Positions 27,097 to 35,149 of a stretch of DNA of 64,000 nt are shown here, one piece after another (the stretch's first letter is position 1; every line of letters starts with the position of its first letter). The DNA is from Pontibacter sp. G13 (GTDB lineage Bacteria > Bacteroidota > Bacteroidia > J057): positions 2,713,001 to 2,777,000 of the forward strand of contig NZ_CP134696.1 of NCBI RefSeq assembly GCF_031851795.1, given 5' to 3'. Below the pieces are notes generated by a model. That model did not search any database. It was not told the origin of the DNA and saw only the letters and a program-made list of their open reading frames with translations. Both the position numbers and the translations under genes were made by a program.

Positions 27097-27687
27097 CTAG
27101 CAGGCAAATTCATGGCTAGCGGTGGCTGTGCGGGCGAGCATTTCTCGCAATTTCTTTTTGGCTCTGCTAAACTGGGACTTTGAAGTCGCTTCACTGATAT
27201 TCAGAATAGATCCGATTTCTTTGTGATCGTACCCTTCCATTTGATAGAGCTGGAACACCTTGCGATATCCTTCTGGCAAAGCGTACACCGCTTGAAGGAT
27301 TTGATCCATATTCCAACCATAAGGATTGGTACGTGGTTGATCTTCCACCAATTCGATCTGTTCCGCTTCTACATTCACGGTATCCATTCGACGCTTTTTG
27401 ATGTGATTAATGGAAGTATTGATCACAATTCGCTTGAGCCAAGCTCCAAATGTTGCATCTCCTTTGAAGGAATGCAGATTGCGAAACGCGCGTACGAATG
27501 ACTCCTGCAACACATCTTCGGCTTCCATAGAATCTCCCGTCATTCGAAGGGCAATTCGGAACATCGCACGTACATAGCGATCGTAGAGTTGCTTTTGAGC
27601 TTTAGCCTCACCTTGCTTGCATCTTTCGATCAAGGCCATTTGTCTTTCTTGGGTGAAAGCTGGGGCGAAATTGGGAGTATGTACCAT
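27097..27687 (-). CDS. ECF-type sigma-70 factor
   Basis: 196 residues from the ATG at 27687. Region 2 is present (YDRYVRAMFRIALRMTGDSMEAEDVLQESFVRAF, about 35-70), including the core-binding and -10-melting parts. Region 4 is also present (LPEGYRKVFQLYQMEGYDHKEIGSILNISEATSKSQFSRAKKKLRE, about 140-185) with its helix-turn-helix. ECF factors direct RNA polymerase to a small stress or envelope regulon. Most Bacteroidota copies work with a FecR-like anti-sigma beside them; none is seen here. A GTG at 27768 would add an unlikely extension. It is convergent with the hypothetical gene to the left and divergent from the YqgE-like gene to the right. Confidence 0.9.
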   Translation of the reverse strand: MVHTPNFAPAFTQERQMALIERCKQGEAKAQKQLYDRYVRAMFRIALRMTGDSMEAEDVLQESFVRAFRNLHSFKGDATFGAWLKRIVINTSINHIKKRRMDTVNVEAEQIELVEDQPRTNPYGWNMDQILQAVYALPEGYRKVFQLYQMEGYDHKEIGSILNISEATSKSQFSRAKKKLREMLARTATASHEFAC

Positions 27688-27900
27688 GACAATCGTATTG
27701 GTTCGTTGAAGGATTGTTAGCTCGTTGAAGACAATATCAAATACGCCCCATTTATCCCCTTTTCCCACTCATCGGGAGTGAACCCATGCTGTGCCGGAGT
27801 GAACCTGTAGGGAGTTGGACTGAATCTCATCTAAGAGCGTCTTCCATATCTCAGGCCATCCTTGTATATTGGTTTAGCCATTCACCAGAATACCCTTCCC

Positions 27901-28467
27901 ATGATCACGAGCTCATTTCGACCCAAAGCAGGCAGATTTCTCATTTCGGAACCCTTCTCGGCCGATACTAATTTCCAGCGAACGGTGGTCTTGCTAGTAG
28001 AGCATGGAACGGAAGGAAGTTTAGGCTTTGTACTCAATCGGCAGATTCAGTCGAGGCTTCATGAACTGGTTTCGGGCATGGACAATATGGATCCTCCAGT
28101 ATTTATGGGTGGACCTGTTGAGCAAAATTCCCTTCACTATATCCACCAACTTGGCGACCTACCGGGAGCACGTGAGATTGTTCCGGGACTCTACTGGAGT
28201 GGTGATTTTGAATCTCTCAAAGAAAGGGTACAACACGGAAGGGTAAAGGAAGAGGACATTCTCTTTTTTGTAGGGTACTCAGGTTGGGCACCCGGACAGC
28301 TGGACCAGGAACTTTCTCGGAAATACTGGATCATCGCTCCTGAAGGCTCCCACCCTCTATTTGGTGATCCCGCTGCGAATGAGGATATGTGGCGTACCAT
28401 TCTTCAGCAAATGGGAACCAAATACAAGATCATCTCCAACTACCCCGTAGATCCTCGATTGAATTAG
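27901..28467 (+). CDS. YqgE/AlgH family protein
   Basis: 188 residues from the ATG at 27901; the upstream TTG extension is not conserved-looking. Family marks include GRFLISEPFSADTNFQRTVVLLVEH, GSLGFVLNR, FMGGPVEQNSLHYIH and YSGWAPGQLDQEL, then NPVDPRLN-like SNYPVDPRLN at the C-terminus. The family (UPF0301) is widespread; AlgH was linked to alginate regulation in Pseudomonas, but the biochemical activity is not settled. It is probably cytoplasmic. A TATATTGG at about 27864 resembles a -7 element, placing the transcription start close to the ATG. It is followed 85 bases on by the TlpA-like gene on the same strand, which has its own promoter. Confidence 0.88.
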   Translation: MITSSFRPKAGRFLISEPFSADTNFQRTVVLLVEHGTEGSLGFVLNRQIQSRLHELVSGMDNMDPPVFMGGPVEQNSLHYIHQLGDLPGAREIVPGLYWSGDFESLKERVQHGRVKEEDILFFVGYSGWAPGQLDQELSRKYWIIAPEGSHPLFGDPAANEDMWRTILQQMGTKYKIISNYPVDPRLN

Positions 28468-28491
28468 TGTGTCTCCTCTCTGATTCTTGTG

Positions 28492-28499
28492 TAAATTTG
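28492..28499 (+). promoter_or_regulatory. -7 element before the TlpA-like gene
   Basis: TAAATTTG, an exact match to TAnnTTTG, 53 bases before the ATG. The -33 part is weak. Confidence 0.45.
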
Positions 28500-28552
28500 G
28501 ATAGGTCGCTCGTCCAAGTTCGGCCGTTCATGCATGATAAGAATCGAGAGAT

Positions 28553-29941
28553 ATGCGTAATCTTTTCGCTTGGTTGGTCCTTTCCTTCTGGGGCTTGATG
28601 CAGGTTTCTGCCCAAACTCCGCAGGGAAAAGACGTAAATTTGGCCGGCAATCTCACTGACTGTAGTCGGGACACCCTTCTGCTGTTTATGCCAGATGGAA
28701 CGTCCCTTCGTCCCATTGCCCATGTTCCCATGTCTTTGGTGGGAGAATCTCACCAATTCAATCTCAATCTCACGGGGGTACCTGAGGGAGCATTCTTCCT
28801 AGGTGATGGCACTCAGAAAGGGACCAAAATGCTCCTGCTTGGCCATGATCCTCAGGTACTCATTTCGGGTAGTTGTGCCACACTGGACCAATCCTCCATT
28901 TCGGGATCTCCCACCAATCTCTTATTTGAGCAGGCAATTGCTGCTACCAACCAGCTTTCAGGCAATTACAATAAGCTGATCAATCAATACCGGCAGCACC
29001 AACGAACGGGGCAATCCACCGACTTACTGGATGCCCAAATGGCCCAACTCGACAGCCAAAAGCTGGCTATTCTTCAAGATGTGAGATCGATGTCCCCTTT
29101 TGTGGCAAAAGCAGTTGCTCTCAGAACTTACCTGAGCTTTCAGCACAATGGCTCAGCCTACGATAGTGAAGGGGAATTTTTTGCTCGTAGGTATTTCCAC
29201 TATGCAGACTTGACAGACCCCGCATACAATCGGATGCCTATGGTGATGGAGAGTTTTCGAGCATTCGCGTCCAATCTTCCCAAGGTTGGGCTTTCCCATG
29301 ATCGCCAAATGGAAATCCTCGACCAATATATTGCCCAAACCGAAGTAGCTGGTCCAGGAGCTCACAAATTGGCTTTGATTGGAGCTGCACAGGGGTTGGC
29401 AGGATCTTCGGAGGATGGATATCTCCAAATAGCTTCCCAATATTTGACGTTGTACGGGGCCTCAAATCCCAGTTTTTCTGCCCAGATGCAGAAACAAGCT
29501 CAGGTATTTCAGGCTCGAGCATTGGGAGCCACAGCTCCTGACCTGAGATTTCCCACCCCAGCGGGCGATACATTGGCACTGAGCGATCTTCGAGGGAAGT
29601 ATGTACTGGTTGATTTCTGGGCGAGCTGGTGCGGCCCCTGTAGGCGTGAGAATCCCAATGTCAAGCGGGTTTATGCGACCTACCATGATCAGGGATTCGA
29701 GATATTGGGTGTGAGCTTGGATCGAAGCAAGGATGCTTGGGTGAAAGCCATTGCCAAAGACGACCTTCCTTGGCATCATATTTCTGATCTCAAGCAGTGG
29801 AAAAGCCAAGCGGCCCAGATCTACGGAATTCACTCCATCCCTTCGACAGTTCTGGTTGATCCTTCTGGAGCCATCGTAGCTAAAGGCCTTCGCGGCAAGG
29901 CATTGGAAGAAAAACTTGCGGAGATTTTTGAGCAGCCTTGA
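28553..29941 (+). CDS. TlpA-type thioredoxin with DUF4369-like N-terminus
   Basis: 462 residues. A signal peptide (LFAWLVLSFWGLMQVSAQ) is followed by a beta-rich N-terminal domain of the DUF4369 kind (about 25-130) and a helical linker (about 130-320). The C-terminal thioredoxin/AhpC domain (about 325-460) has WASWCGPCRRENPNVKRVY, whose CGPC is the redox pair, and the cis-Pro segment IHSIPSTVLVDPSG. Proteins of this layout are abundant in Bacteroidota and act in the periplasm as disulphide reductases, for instance in cytochrome c maturation. The particular client is unknown. The ATG is clear and a terminator follows (29978-30008). Confidence 0.9.
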   Translation: MRNLFAWLVLSFWGLMQVSAQTPQGKDVNLAGNLTDCSRDTLLLFMPDGTSLRPIAHVPMSLVGESHQFNLNLTGVPEGAFFLGDGTQKGTKMLLLGHDPQVLISGSCATLDQSSISGSPTNLLFEQAIAATNQLSGNYNKLINQYRQHQRTGQSTDLLDAQMAQLDSQKLAILQDVRSMSPFVAKAVALRTYLSFQHNGSAYDSEGEFFARRYFHYADLTDPAYNRMPMVMESFRAFASNLPKVGLSHDRQMEILDQYIAQTEVAGPGAHKLALIGAAQGLAGSSEDGYLQIASQYLTLYGASNPSFSAQMQKQAQVFQARALGATAPDLRFPTPAGDTLALSDLRGKYVLVDFWASWCGPCRRENPNVKRVYATYHDQGFEILGVSLDRSKDAWVKAIAKDDLPWHHISDLKQWKSQAAQIYGIHSIPSTVLVDPSGAIVAKGLRGKALEEKLAEIFEQP

Positions 29942-29977
29942 TTGGATTTGCTCATGACTGGAATCAATAAACAAAAT

Positions 29978-30008
29978 GCAGGCTGCCAGAAGAATACTGA
30001 CAGCCTGC
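29978..30008 (+). terminator. Terminator of the TlpA-like gene
   Basis: GCAGGCTG / CAGCCTGC inverted repeat followed by TTGTTTTTTG. It probably also serves the minus-strand gene at 30027. Confidence 0.75.
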
Positions 30009-30026
30009 TTGTTTTTTGTGGTCGGA

Positions 30027-30269
30027 TCAAGCCCCCTCTTCAGGTAGCTTGACACTGTAGATGATTTTCCGGACGGTGTCGAATTGCAGGTAGGGGTATT
30101 CCTCTAACACAGCTTCGATCGCTTCGGCGGACCTGAGCCCGTCGGTCCGGTAGTCTTGATACTTGCGCTTGATCGAGAAATCGCGAATCACCTTGTGATT
30201 CAGCAAGTTGAACTGATCCAGCTTTTGATACAATTCATCAGAGATGATTTGGCAGATAGGATTTTCCAT
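30027..30269 (-). CDS. Small conserved-looking protein, function unknown
   Basis: 80 residues, cytoplasmic, no membrane segment. It is rich in charged residues with a helical pattern: ISDELYQKLDQFNLLNHKVIRDFSIKRKYQDYR, then LRSAEAIEAVLEEYPYLQFDTVRKIIYSV. The second half looks like a small helical domain (a helix, EEYPYLQFDTVRKIIY, then a helix) of the kind found in recognition or adaptor proteins. ATG start, clean codon use, own space between two genes. I do not recognise the family. Confidence 0.7.
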   Translation of the reverse strand: MENPICQIISDELYQKLDQFNLLNHKVIRDFSIKRKYQDYRTDGLRSAEAIEAVLEEYPYLQFDTVRKIIYSVKLPEEGA

Positions 30270-30334
30270 AGCTCCTCCTATAGAATGATACTTGGTTGAT
30301 CTAGAGGTAGCTTTGTTTCATACACAAACCGTCA

Positions 30335-31942
30335 TTAAAAGTTGAATCCCAATGAAGTAACGATGGAGTTGCTGGATCTCTTATTCACGAAGGGAGAGAC
30401 ATAGTCAGCAGATAATTGATAGGGCCAGATGAGGCTTTTTTGGGACTGACTAACCAAAGAAACGTCCCAATAAAAATTCGGTTGCCTGACACCAAGGCCT
30501 AAAGTGAACATTCTCCGGTCTCCGCCAATTTGTTGGGTAGTTTCCAAATCTTCGAAATCGAGGTATTCCAATGATTCCGAATCATAGGGACTTCCGTACC
30601 ATGCACCTCCAGCGCGAAATCTGAAAATGTCGATTCGGTACTCCCCGCCTACCCTCACATTCACCGCGCTCTGAAGGGACTCAGCAATGGTCTGATTCTC
30701 TTCATTAAAGCTGTAATAGCCTGCGCTCCCCACGGATTGAACAGCCGATTGCAAAGAACCGGAGGCATAGTTCATATAATCAACATCCAATGTGATAAAG
30801 CCTTGTTTGGGGATCAAATACATCCCCCCAGCAGTCACTTTGAACGATGTGGTCACATTATAATCAAAGATTGCATCTTCGCTAGTACTAAAAAATTCCT
30901 CTGTGTTACCCGCTAAGTCTATCTCCAAAGCGTGTCGAATTTCGGTAGAGAAGCTATCTGACAAGGCCAAGAAGGTCGGAGTCTGAGCACTGATACCGAA
31001 TCGAAATGCATCAGATGGCTTGAATATCACCCCAAACCGAGCATTGATCCCTACACCTGAAGTGGAAAACCGATCTTCATACGTAAGGCCTGCAGAAGGT
31101 ATTTCCAATGGAAACCCATTGCTGGTAGGTGGTAATGTATCATATACTTGATACAGTCCATCCACATCTGATTCCGTCCACCGAAATGTTTGAGAGTAGG
31201 ACAACGTCTGCATTCCAATCGTTCCCCCCAGATAGACCTTGTCCTGAATATTTCCCGCGAGCGAGACAAACCATTCTCCGCGTCTGCCGGTCTGCTCTAA
31301 CTCAAGACTTTGGGTAATTCCAGGCCCCAAGGCAGCAAAATATTGATCGGCCGTCAGCCCTACTCGATCAATCCCGAATGTCTCGTAAGCGAGAAAGGAG
31401 GTACCAAAAAGCTCGGAAGGCAGAAATCCATTGGCTTGCTCTGCCCAATCTTGTGTGATGGAATTACGCTCATTATACGCGTCGACCAGATTGGATCGAA
31501 AGGCGTAATCTTCCAGTTGATGGTAGCCGAAAGCAAACACATAAGATCGAAATGCTCCTCGATCCTGCATGTCTCCATTACCGGAATCATAATAGTTAGG
31601 ATTGTAGAAGGCCGCACCAATTTGAGGCAGCCGTACCTGAAATTTGGAGGTCTGCTGAAGATTCCCAAGGTACGATAACTCCGAGGATTGTGATCTCACG
31701 CCTGGGGTGACGATGAAGTTGGAGCTACGATATACCCCCAAACCCGCAGGATTCAGGTATGCGGATGAAAGGTCCGCCCCAGCAGCCGAATAAGCTCCGC
31801 CCATTCCCTGTACGCGGGCAGAGCCCACTAATCCCGTTTGAGAAAGACGCACCACATCGTGCTGGTTTTGTGAAAATGCAAGGCTCGGCAATAACCCACA
31901 ACAGGCAAATACCAGCCAAACTATCTGTCTAGAAGTCCTCAT
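30335..31942 (-). CDS. FadL/TodX/OmpP1-type outer-membrane transport protein
   Basis: 535 residues from the ATG at 31942. This start gives a clean signal peptide, MRTSRQIVWLVFACCGLLPSLAFSQ; upstream ATGs would bury it. The mature N-terminus is typical of the family: SQTGLVGSARVQGMGGAYSAAGADLSSAYLNPAGLG, with the Asn-Pro-Ala-Gly motif. The rest shows alternating beta-strands and ends SIVTSLGFNF, an aromatic-terminated strand suited to BAM-dependent insertion. FadL-type barrels let long-chain fatty acids and other hydrophobic compounds cross the outer membrane. The specific substrate is unknown. It is preceded by a lipoprotein gene with its own terminator (31985-32005). Confidence 0.88.
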   Translation of the reverse strand: MRTSRQIVWLVFACCGLLPSLAFSQNQHDVVRLSQTGLVGSARVQGMGGAYSAAGADLSSAYLNPAGLGVYRSSNFIVTPGVRSQSSELSYLGNLQQTSKFQVRLPQIGAAFYNPNYYDSGNGDMQDRGAFRSYVFAFGYHQLEDYAFRSNLVDAYNERNSITQDWAEQANGFLPSELFGTSFLAYETFGIDRVGLTADQYFAALGPGITQSLELEQTGRRGEWFVSLAGNIQDKVYLGGTIGMQTLSYSQTFRWTESDVDGLYQVYDTLPPTSNGFPLEIPSAGLTYEDRFSTSGVGINARFGVIFKPSDAFRFGISAQTPTFLALSDSFSTEIRHALEIDLAGNTEEFFSTSEDAIFDYNVTTSFKVTAGGMYLIPKQGFITLDVDYMNYASGSLQSAVQSVGSAGYYSFNEENQTIAESLQSAVNVRVGGEYRIDIFRFRAGGAWYGSPYDSESLEYLDFEDLETTQQIGGDRRMFTLGLGVRQPNFYWDVSLVSQSQKSLIWPYQLSADYVSPFVNKRSSNSIVTSLGFNF

Positions 31943-31984
31943 GAAATACAGCAGCATTCTGATTCGAAACCCAAGATAATAAAA

Positions 31985-32005
31985 ACGGGCAGGATGTACC
32001 TGCCC
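31985..32005 (-). terminator. Terminator of the Tyr-rich lipoprotein gene
   Basis: CGGGCAGG / CCTGCCCG with a 5-base loop, followed on the minus strand by TTTTTATTATC. Confidence 0.8.
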
Positions 32006-32039
32006 GCCAAATATGCGTGTATGTTTTTTGATCATCAGA

Positions 32040-33215
32040 TCACAACCCTCCGCGACCTCCACTTCTGCGAGTGGTGGTAGAACGGCTTGGAGAAGCAGAT
32101 CTGCTTGGTGTAGACATTCGTGATGGAGAAGGCGATGTACGGTTGAAGCTTCCTCCAGAAGATGGACGCGTTGTGCGAGAAGGGGTGCTCATCCGGCTTG
32201 GTGTAGAGGCGGGGCTCAATGTCCGGCTGTTGGAACTATTGCGCGTCGTTCTAGTTGCCCGAGTTGAACGGGTGGTAGAACGATTGTAAGTGCCTTGGGT
32301 GGAGTTGCGGGTACTCGTTGTGCTCACACGAGGAGTAGAGCGAGTAGCACGGGTAGTTGCGTTTCTACCAGAAGTAGTGGCGCGACGGGTAGCCGATGGG
32401 GTAATGGCTTGGCGAGGACGTGTGTAATCGTTAGAGGCCGTAGCGGTACGAGTCGTTCTGCTAGCAGTATTGGCAACTCTCGAATTGTTGGGGCGAGTAT
32501 TGGTCAGTGTTGGTCTAGTGGAAGAACCTGAAGTAGGTCTAGCTGCATTCCGAGGCTGAATACGTGCCTGAGGTTGAGCGGTGCTTCCACCTCCTACGTA
32601 GGCTCCCGGTGGGCAATAGACTGCACCGTAATACCCGTTGTACAATCCTCCTCCAAATCCACCAAATGTGGTGGCATATGTGGAATACCCAAATCCGGGA
32701 CGATAGCCATAATAACTACCTACCCATGGATTGTAGGAATCGTACGCATAGGTGTTCCCCCAAGAGTTCCAAGGCCGGTAAGGATTGTAGAAAGGATCGT
32801 TCCATGAATAGAAGGAATTGAATCCTGGACGATTCCAGCTATACCATCCGCTGCTGTACCAAGCATCCCAGTAGGGAGTGCCCATTACATAGTACAGGTC
32901 GTTGGAGTAATATGGATCGTAGTAACGCCAGTTGGACTGGGCATTGTTGTCAAATCTTCGGATGCGACGAGAAAAATAAAAGTCGTCGTCGCTGTAGTAG
33001 TAATCACGGTAGTTGTCTATATCCTGATTCTGAGCCTGGTAGGTATAATTCCGATCATAGTTGTCATCGGAAACCTGAACCGAAGGCTCAGCGCGATCGG
33101 TGGAGGTGTAGTACACGTCGTCGTATTCAGTGGTGGAGCTGTACCGAGGCCCTGTGCACGAAGCCAAGATCATCGCTCCAATCCCCATGAATAGAAAGTG
33201 TCGAAGAAATCGCAT
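32040..33215 (-). CDS. Low-complexity lipoprotein, Tyr/Trp/Asn-rich then Arg/Ser/Thr-rich
   Basis: 391 residues from the ATG at 33215. The signal peptide ends in a lipobox (MILASC), so Cys is the likely lipid anchor. Residues about 60-215 are rich in Tyr, Trp, Asn, Asp and Pro (NRDYYYSDDDFYFSRR, SWNRPGFNSFYSWNDP). Residues about 220-391 are basic and dominated by Thr, Arg and Ser (SRMSTPSRTTRPSSGG repeats; C-terminus RRSGGRGGL). There is no known domain. The acidic/aromatic half and basic half could interact with each other or with surface polymers; this is inference. Repeat units like SRMSTPSR occur at least twice. Transcribed alone, with a terminator. Confidence 0.7.
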   Translation of the reverse strand: MRFLRHFLFMGIGAMILASCTGPRYSSTTEYDDVYYTSTDRAEPSVQVSDDNYDRNYTYQAQNQDIDNYRDYYYSDDDFYFSRRIRRFDNNAQSNWRYYDPYYSNDLYYVMGTPYWDAWYSSGWYSWNRPGFNSFYSWNDPFYNPYRPWNSWGNTYAYDSYNPWVGSYYGYRPGFGYSTYATTFGGFGGGLYNGYYGAVYCPPGAYVGGGSTAQPQARIQPRNAARPTSGSSTRPTLTNTRPNNSRVANTASRTTRTATASNDYTRPRQAITPSATRRATTSGRNATTRATRSTPRVSTTSTRNSTQGTYNRSTTRSTRATRTTRNSSNSRTLSPASTPSRMSTPSRTTRPSSGGSFNRTSPSPSRMSTPSRSASPSRSTTTRRSGGRGGL

Positions 33216-33803
33216 ATTGTGGGTTAGGTTAATTGGATCTCGAGATTGAAAAATATACCAGTTTATCAGCCTTTTTTCCAGCTTGATGTCCGGAAAATTT
33301 TGCATGGTTTCTCAAGGTACGAAAAAACGGCCATTTCAGATGATTGATTGAGGAACCGTGTCAATATCAGCAAGATCCGTGCAAGCTTTTCTGGCCCAAT
33401 ATGAGATCTACCTGCTAGCCAGAGATTCTGATTATAGCTTTTGGTCTATCAAGGCTGGCTTCGGATGCGGTTTTCCCCAATATGACTGATGACTAGGTCA
33501 AAAGCCCCAGACCTGATCCTAGGAGGATATCTAGCCTCATTGATCACTCCGGTAGCAGGTCTTTTTCCAGCCCTGAATCAATCATCTGTCTGCGCCAATT
33601 TGGGCAACTGGCCACTACTCTCAATCTTTCCGGGCAAATCTTCTGGACTCTTTTCGCAGAGTGCGACAGCTGGACATCCACATTCTTGAACCCAAATACT
33701 GGTCTGACACAAAAGTAAAAGGACTGCCCCAAGAGGCAATCCTGTCTGCTAACCGGCAAGGTCCTGCATGGTTTTCACCACGGTCCGGTTTCTACTGTGT
33801 TTG
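33216..33803. other. Gene-free stretch
   Basis: 588 bases without a convincing gene. It contains the terminator at 33721-33742 for the lipoprotein gene on its right and the leader of the lipoprotein gene on its left. Several short frames on both strands do not look coding. Confidence 0.5.
33721..33742 (-). terminator. Terminator of the hypothetical lipoprotein gene
   Basis: Minus strand GGATTGCC-TCTTGG-GGCAGTCC followed by TTTTACTTTTG, 62 bases behind the stop codon. Confidence 0.65.
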
Positions 33804-34961
33804 TCAGTTGATCATCATATTTCCTTTCCCGCCCTCAAAATTCACGGGCTGCAAAAACAGCCAAGGTTCTCCGAGGGCCTCCTCAACCTCCTGAGAACTT
33901 GGTTCAAATGCCACCCAATCATCCGCAAACCGCATATTGGCCATCATCGTGAATCCATGACAATTCCCAATTGCCTTGGGAGTAGCGTACCAATCCCGCT
34001 CATACACATTCAGGCAGATCGAGGATTTGGGGGGCAAATGTGGAGTGATCATTTTGTTGAGCGTGTGGGTTTGCCCCATCTGAGTGGCTGAACAATTCAG
34101 GAGAAATTGCTCAGGATCTTGAAGGACACGATACACAAGCTGATCGGGAAGTTGTGCATATACCTGTCCATAGATCTCCGCCTGCCCGGACTCTTCTTGC
34201 AAAGCATTCAAGTTCAACGTTTGAATGACTCGGGGAGGAAGTGTGGAGGTAGCAGGGTTTTTCCCTGCCCAATACATAGGAACCTCAGAAGGTTGAGGAT
34301 TCCAGTCCCAATCCCGAATCTGTAGAGACATGATCCAGAACGGTGCGACCATGTTCTCGGCAACGGACTCCCCGATGAATAGCGGCAAACGGCTTCCATC
34401 CGAATCGAGCCCCCATCCCCATATTACATCTGCAGCCAAAGACTCTGTGGGATCAGGCATGGGCACCTCCGTTCCAAACACTGGAAACAGACTGGTATCA
34501 GCTTGATCGATGTTGGGAATGTGTATCACCAAATCGTACAAAAACCCGCGATGATTCAGGTCATTCAAGGTGGTATGCCAATTGGCGTATGGCCATTGAG
34601 CCGCGGCAAAGAAAGTGTCCAGCACTTGCTCAAACATCGTCTCCGTATCTGGAAACTCCGCCACGATCGCCTCGACTCCCACGCTTTTAGATCGGGTATG
34701 ACTCGCCCAATAATGTACAAATGACCGAATTGTTGAGTCCAGAGCCGCCTCGGTCATCGCCAACGCTGCAACGTACTGGGTCTCTTGAATAATGGTCAAA
34801 CTCGTGTCCGGGCACTGCAAGAGGTCTACAGCTGATTGAGTGGCCAATAAAACACCGGGGGGAATTTGGGTGCCAGGAAACTGGGAACTCGATACGGACC
34901 AAGGGCTGCAACCCGATAGCCATAGAGTCAGCCAGATCCCCACCATGTAAATTGTTCGCAT
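33804..34961 (-). CDS. Hypothetical lipoprotein
   Basis: 385 residues from the ATG at 34961, which gives MRTIYMVGIWLTLWLSGC, a lipoprotein signal with lipobox LSGC. Another ATG at 35006 would add 15 polar residues in front and is less likely. The mature part has no family I know. It contains acidic and Trp-rich segments (IWGWGLDSDGSRLPLFIGES; QIRDWDWNPQPSEVPMYWAGK) and ends in FEGGKGNMMIN. It lies downstream of the RND exporter and the PLD-like gene on the same strand, with a terminator-like hairpin (35093-35123) between it and the exporter. A role in the envelope is all that can be inferred. Confidence 0.65.
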   Translation of the reverse strand: MRTIYMVGIWLTLWLSGCSPWSVSSSQFPGTQIPPGVLLATQSAVDLLQCPDTSLTIIQETQYVAALAMTEAALDSTIRSFVHYWASHTRSKSVGVEAIVAEFPDTETMFEQVLDTFFAAAQWPYANWHTTLNDLNHRGFLYDLVIHIPNIDQADTSLFPVFGTEVPMPDPTESLAADVIWGWGLDSDGSRLPLFIGESVAENMVAPFWIMSLQIRDWDWNPQPSEVPMYWAGKNPATSTLPPRVIQTLNLNALQEESGQAEIYGQVYAQLPDQLVYRVLQDPEQFLLNCSATQMGQTHTLNKMITPHLPPKSSICLNVYERDWYATPKAIGNCHGFTMMANMRFADDWVAFEPSSQEVEEALGEPWLFLQPVNFEGGKGNMMIN

Positions 34962-35092
34962 AAGTCTGTGTTTGTTGATGTTGTCCCAAAATGAAAAGTC
35001 ATTCATCGGAACGAAAACACAGATTTTGACGATTGCTCAAGCCGTTTTTACCCAAACAGGCACCACCGATTCACTACCCGCCAAAAAGCACG

Positions 35093-35123
35093 TTGCCTGC
35101 TCAGATTTTGACTAAGCAGGCAA
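35093..35123. terminator. Terminator-like hairpin behind the exporter gene
   Basis: TTGCCTGCT / AGCAGGCAA inverted repeat. A T-run follows on the plus strand and a weaker one (GCTTTTTGG) on the minus strand, behind the exporter stop at 35150. Confidence 0.55.
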
Positions 35124-35149
35124 TTTTTAAATGGGGGCCGAAGATTTAA

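Noticed and set aside
35006-35006. Upstream ATG of the hypothetical lipoprotein
   Set aside because: The start at 34961 gives a compact lipoprotein signal; the longer one would bury it behind a polar segment.
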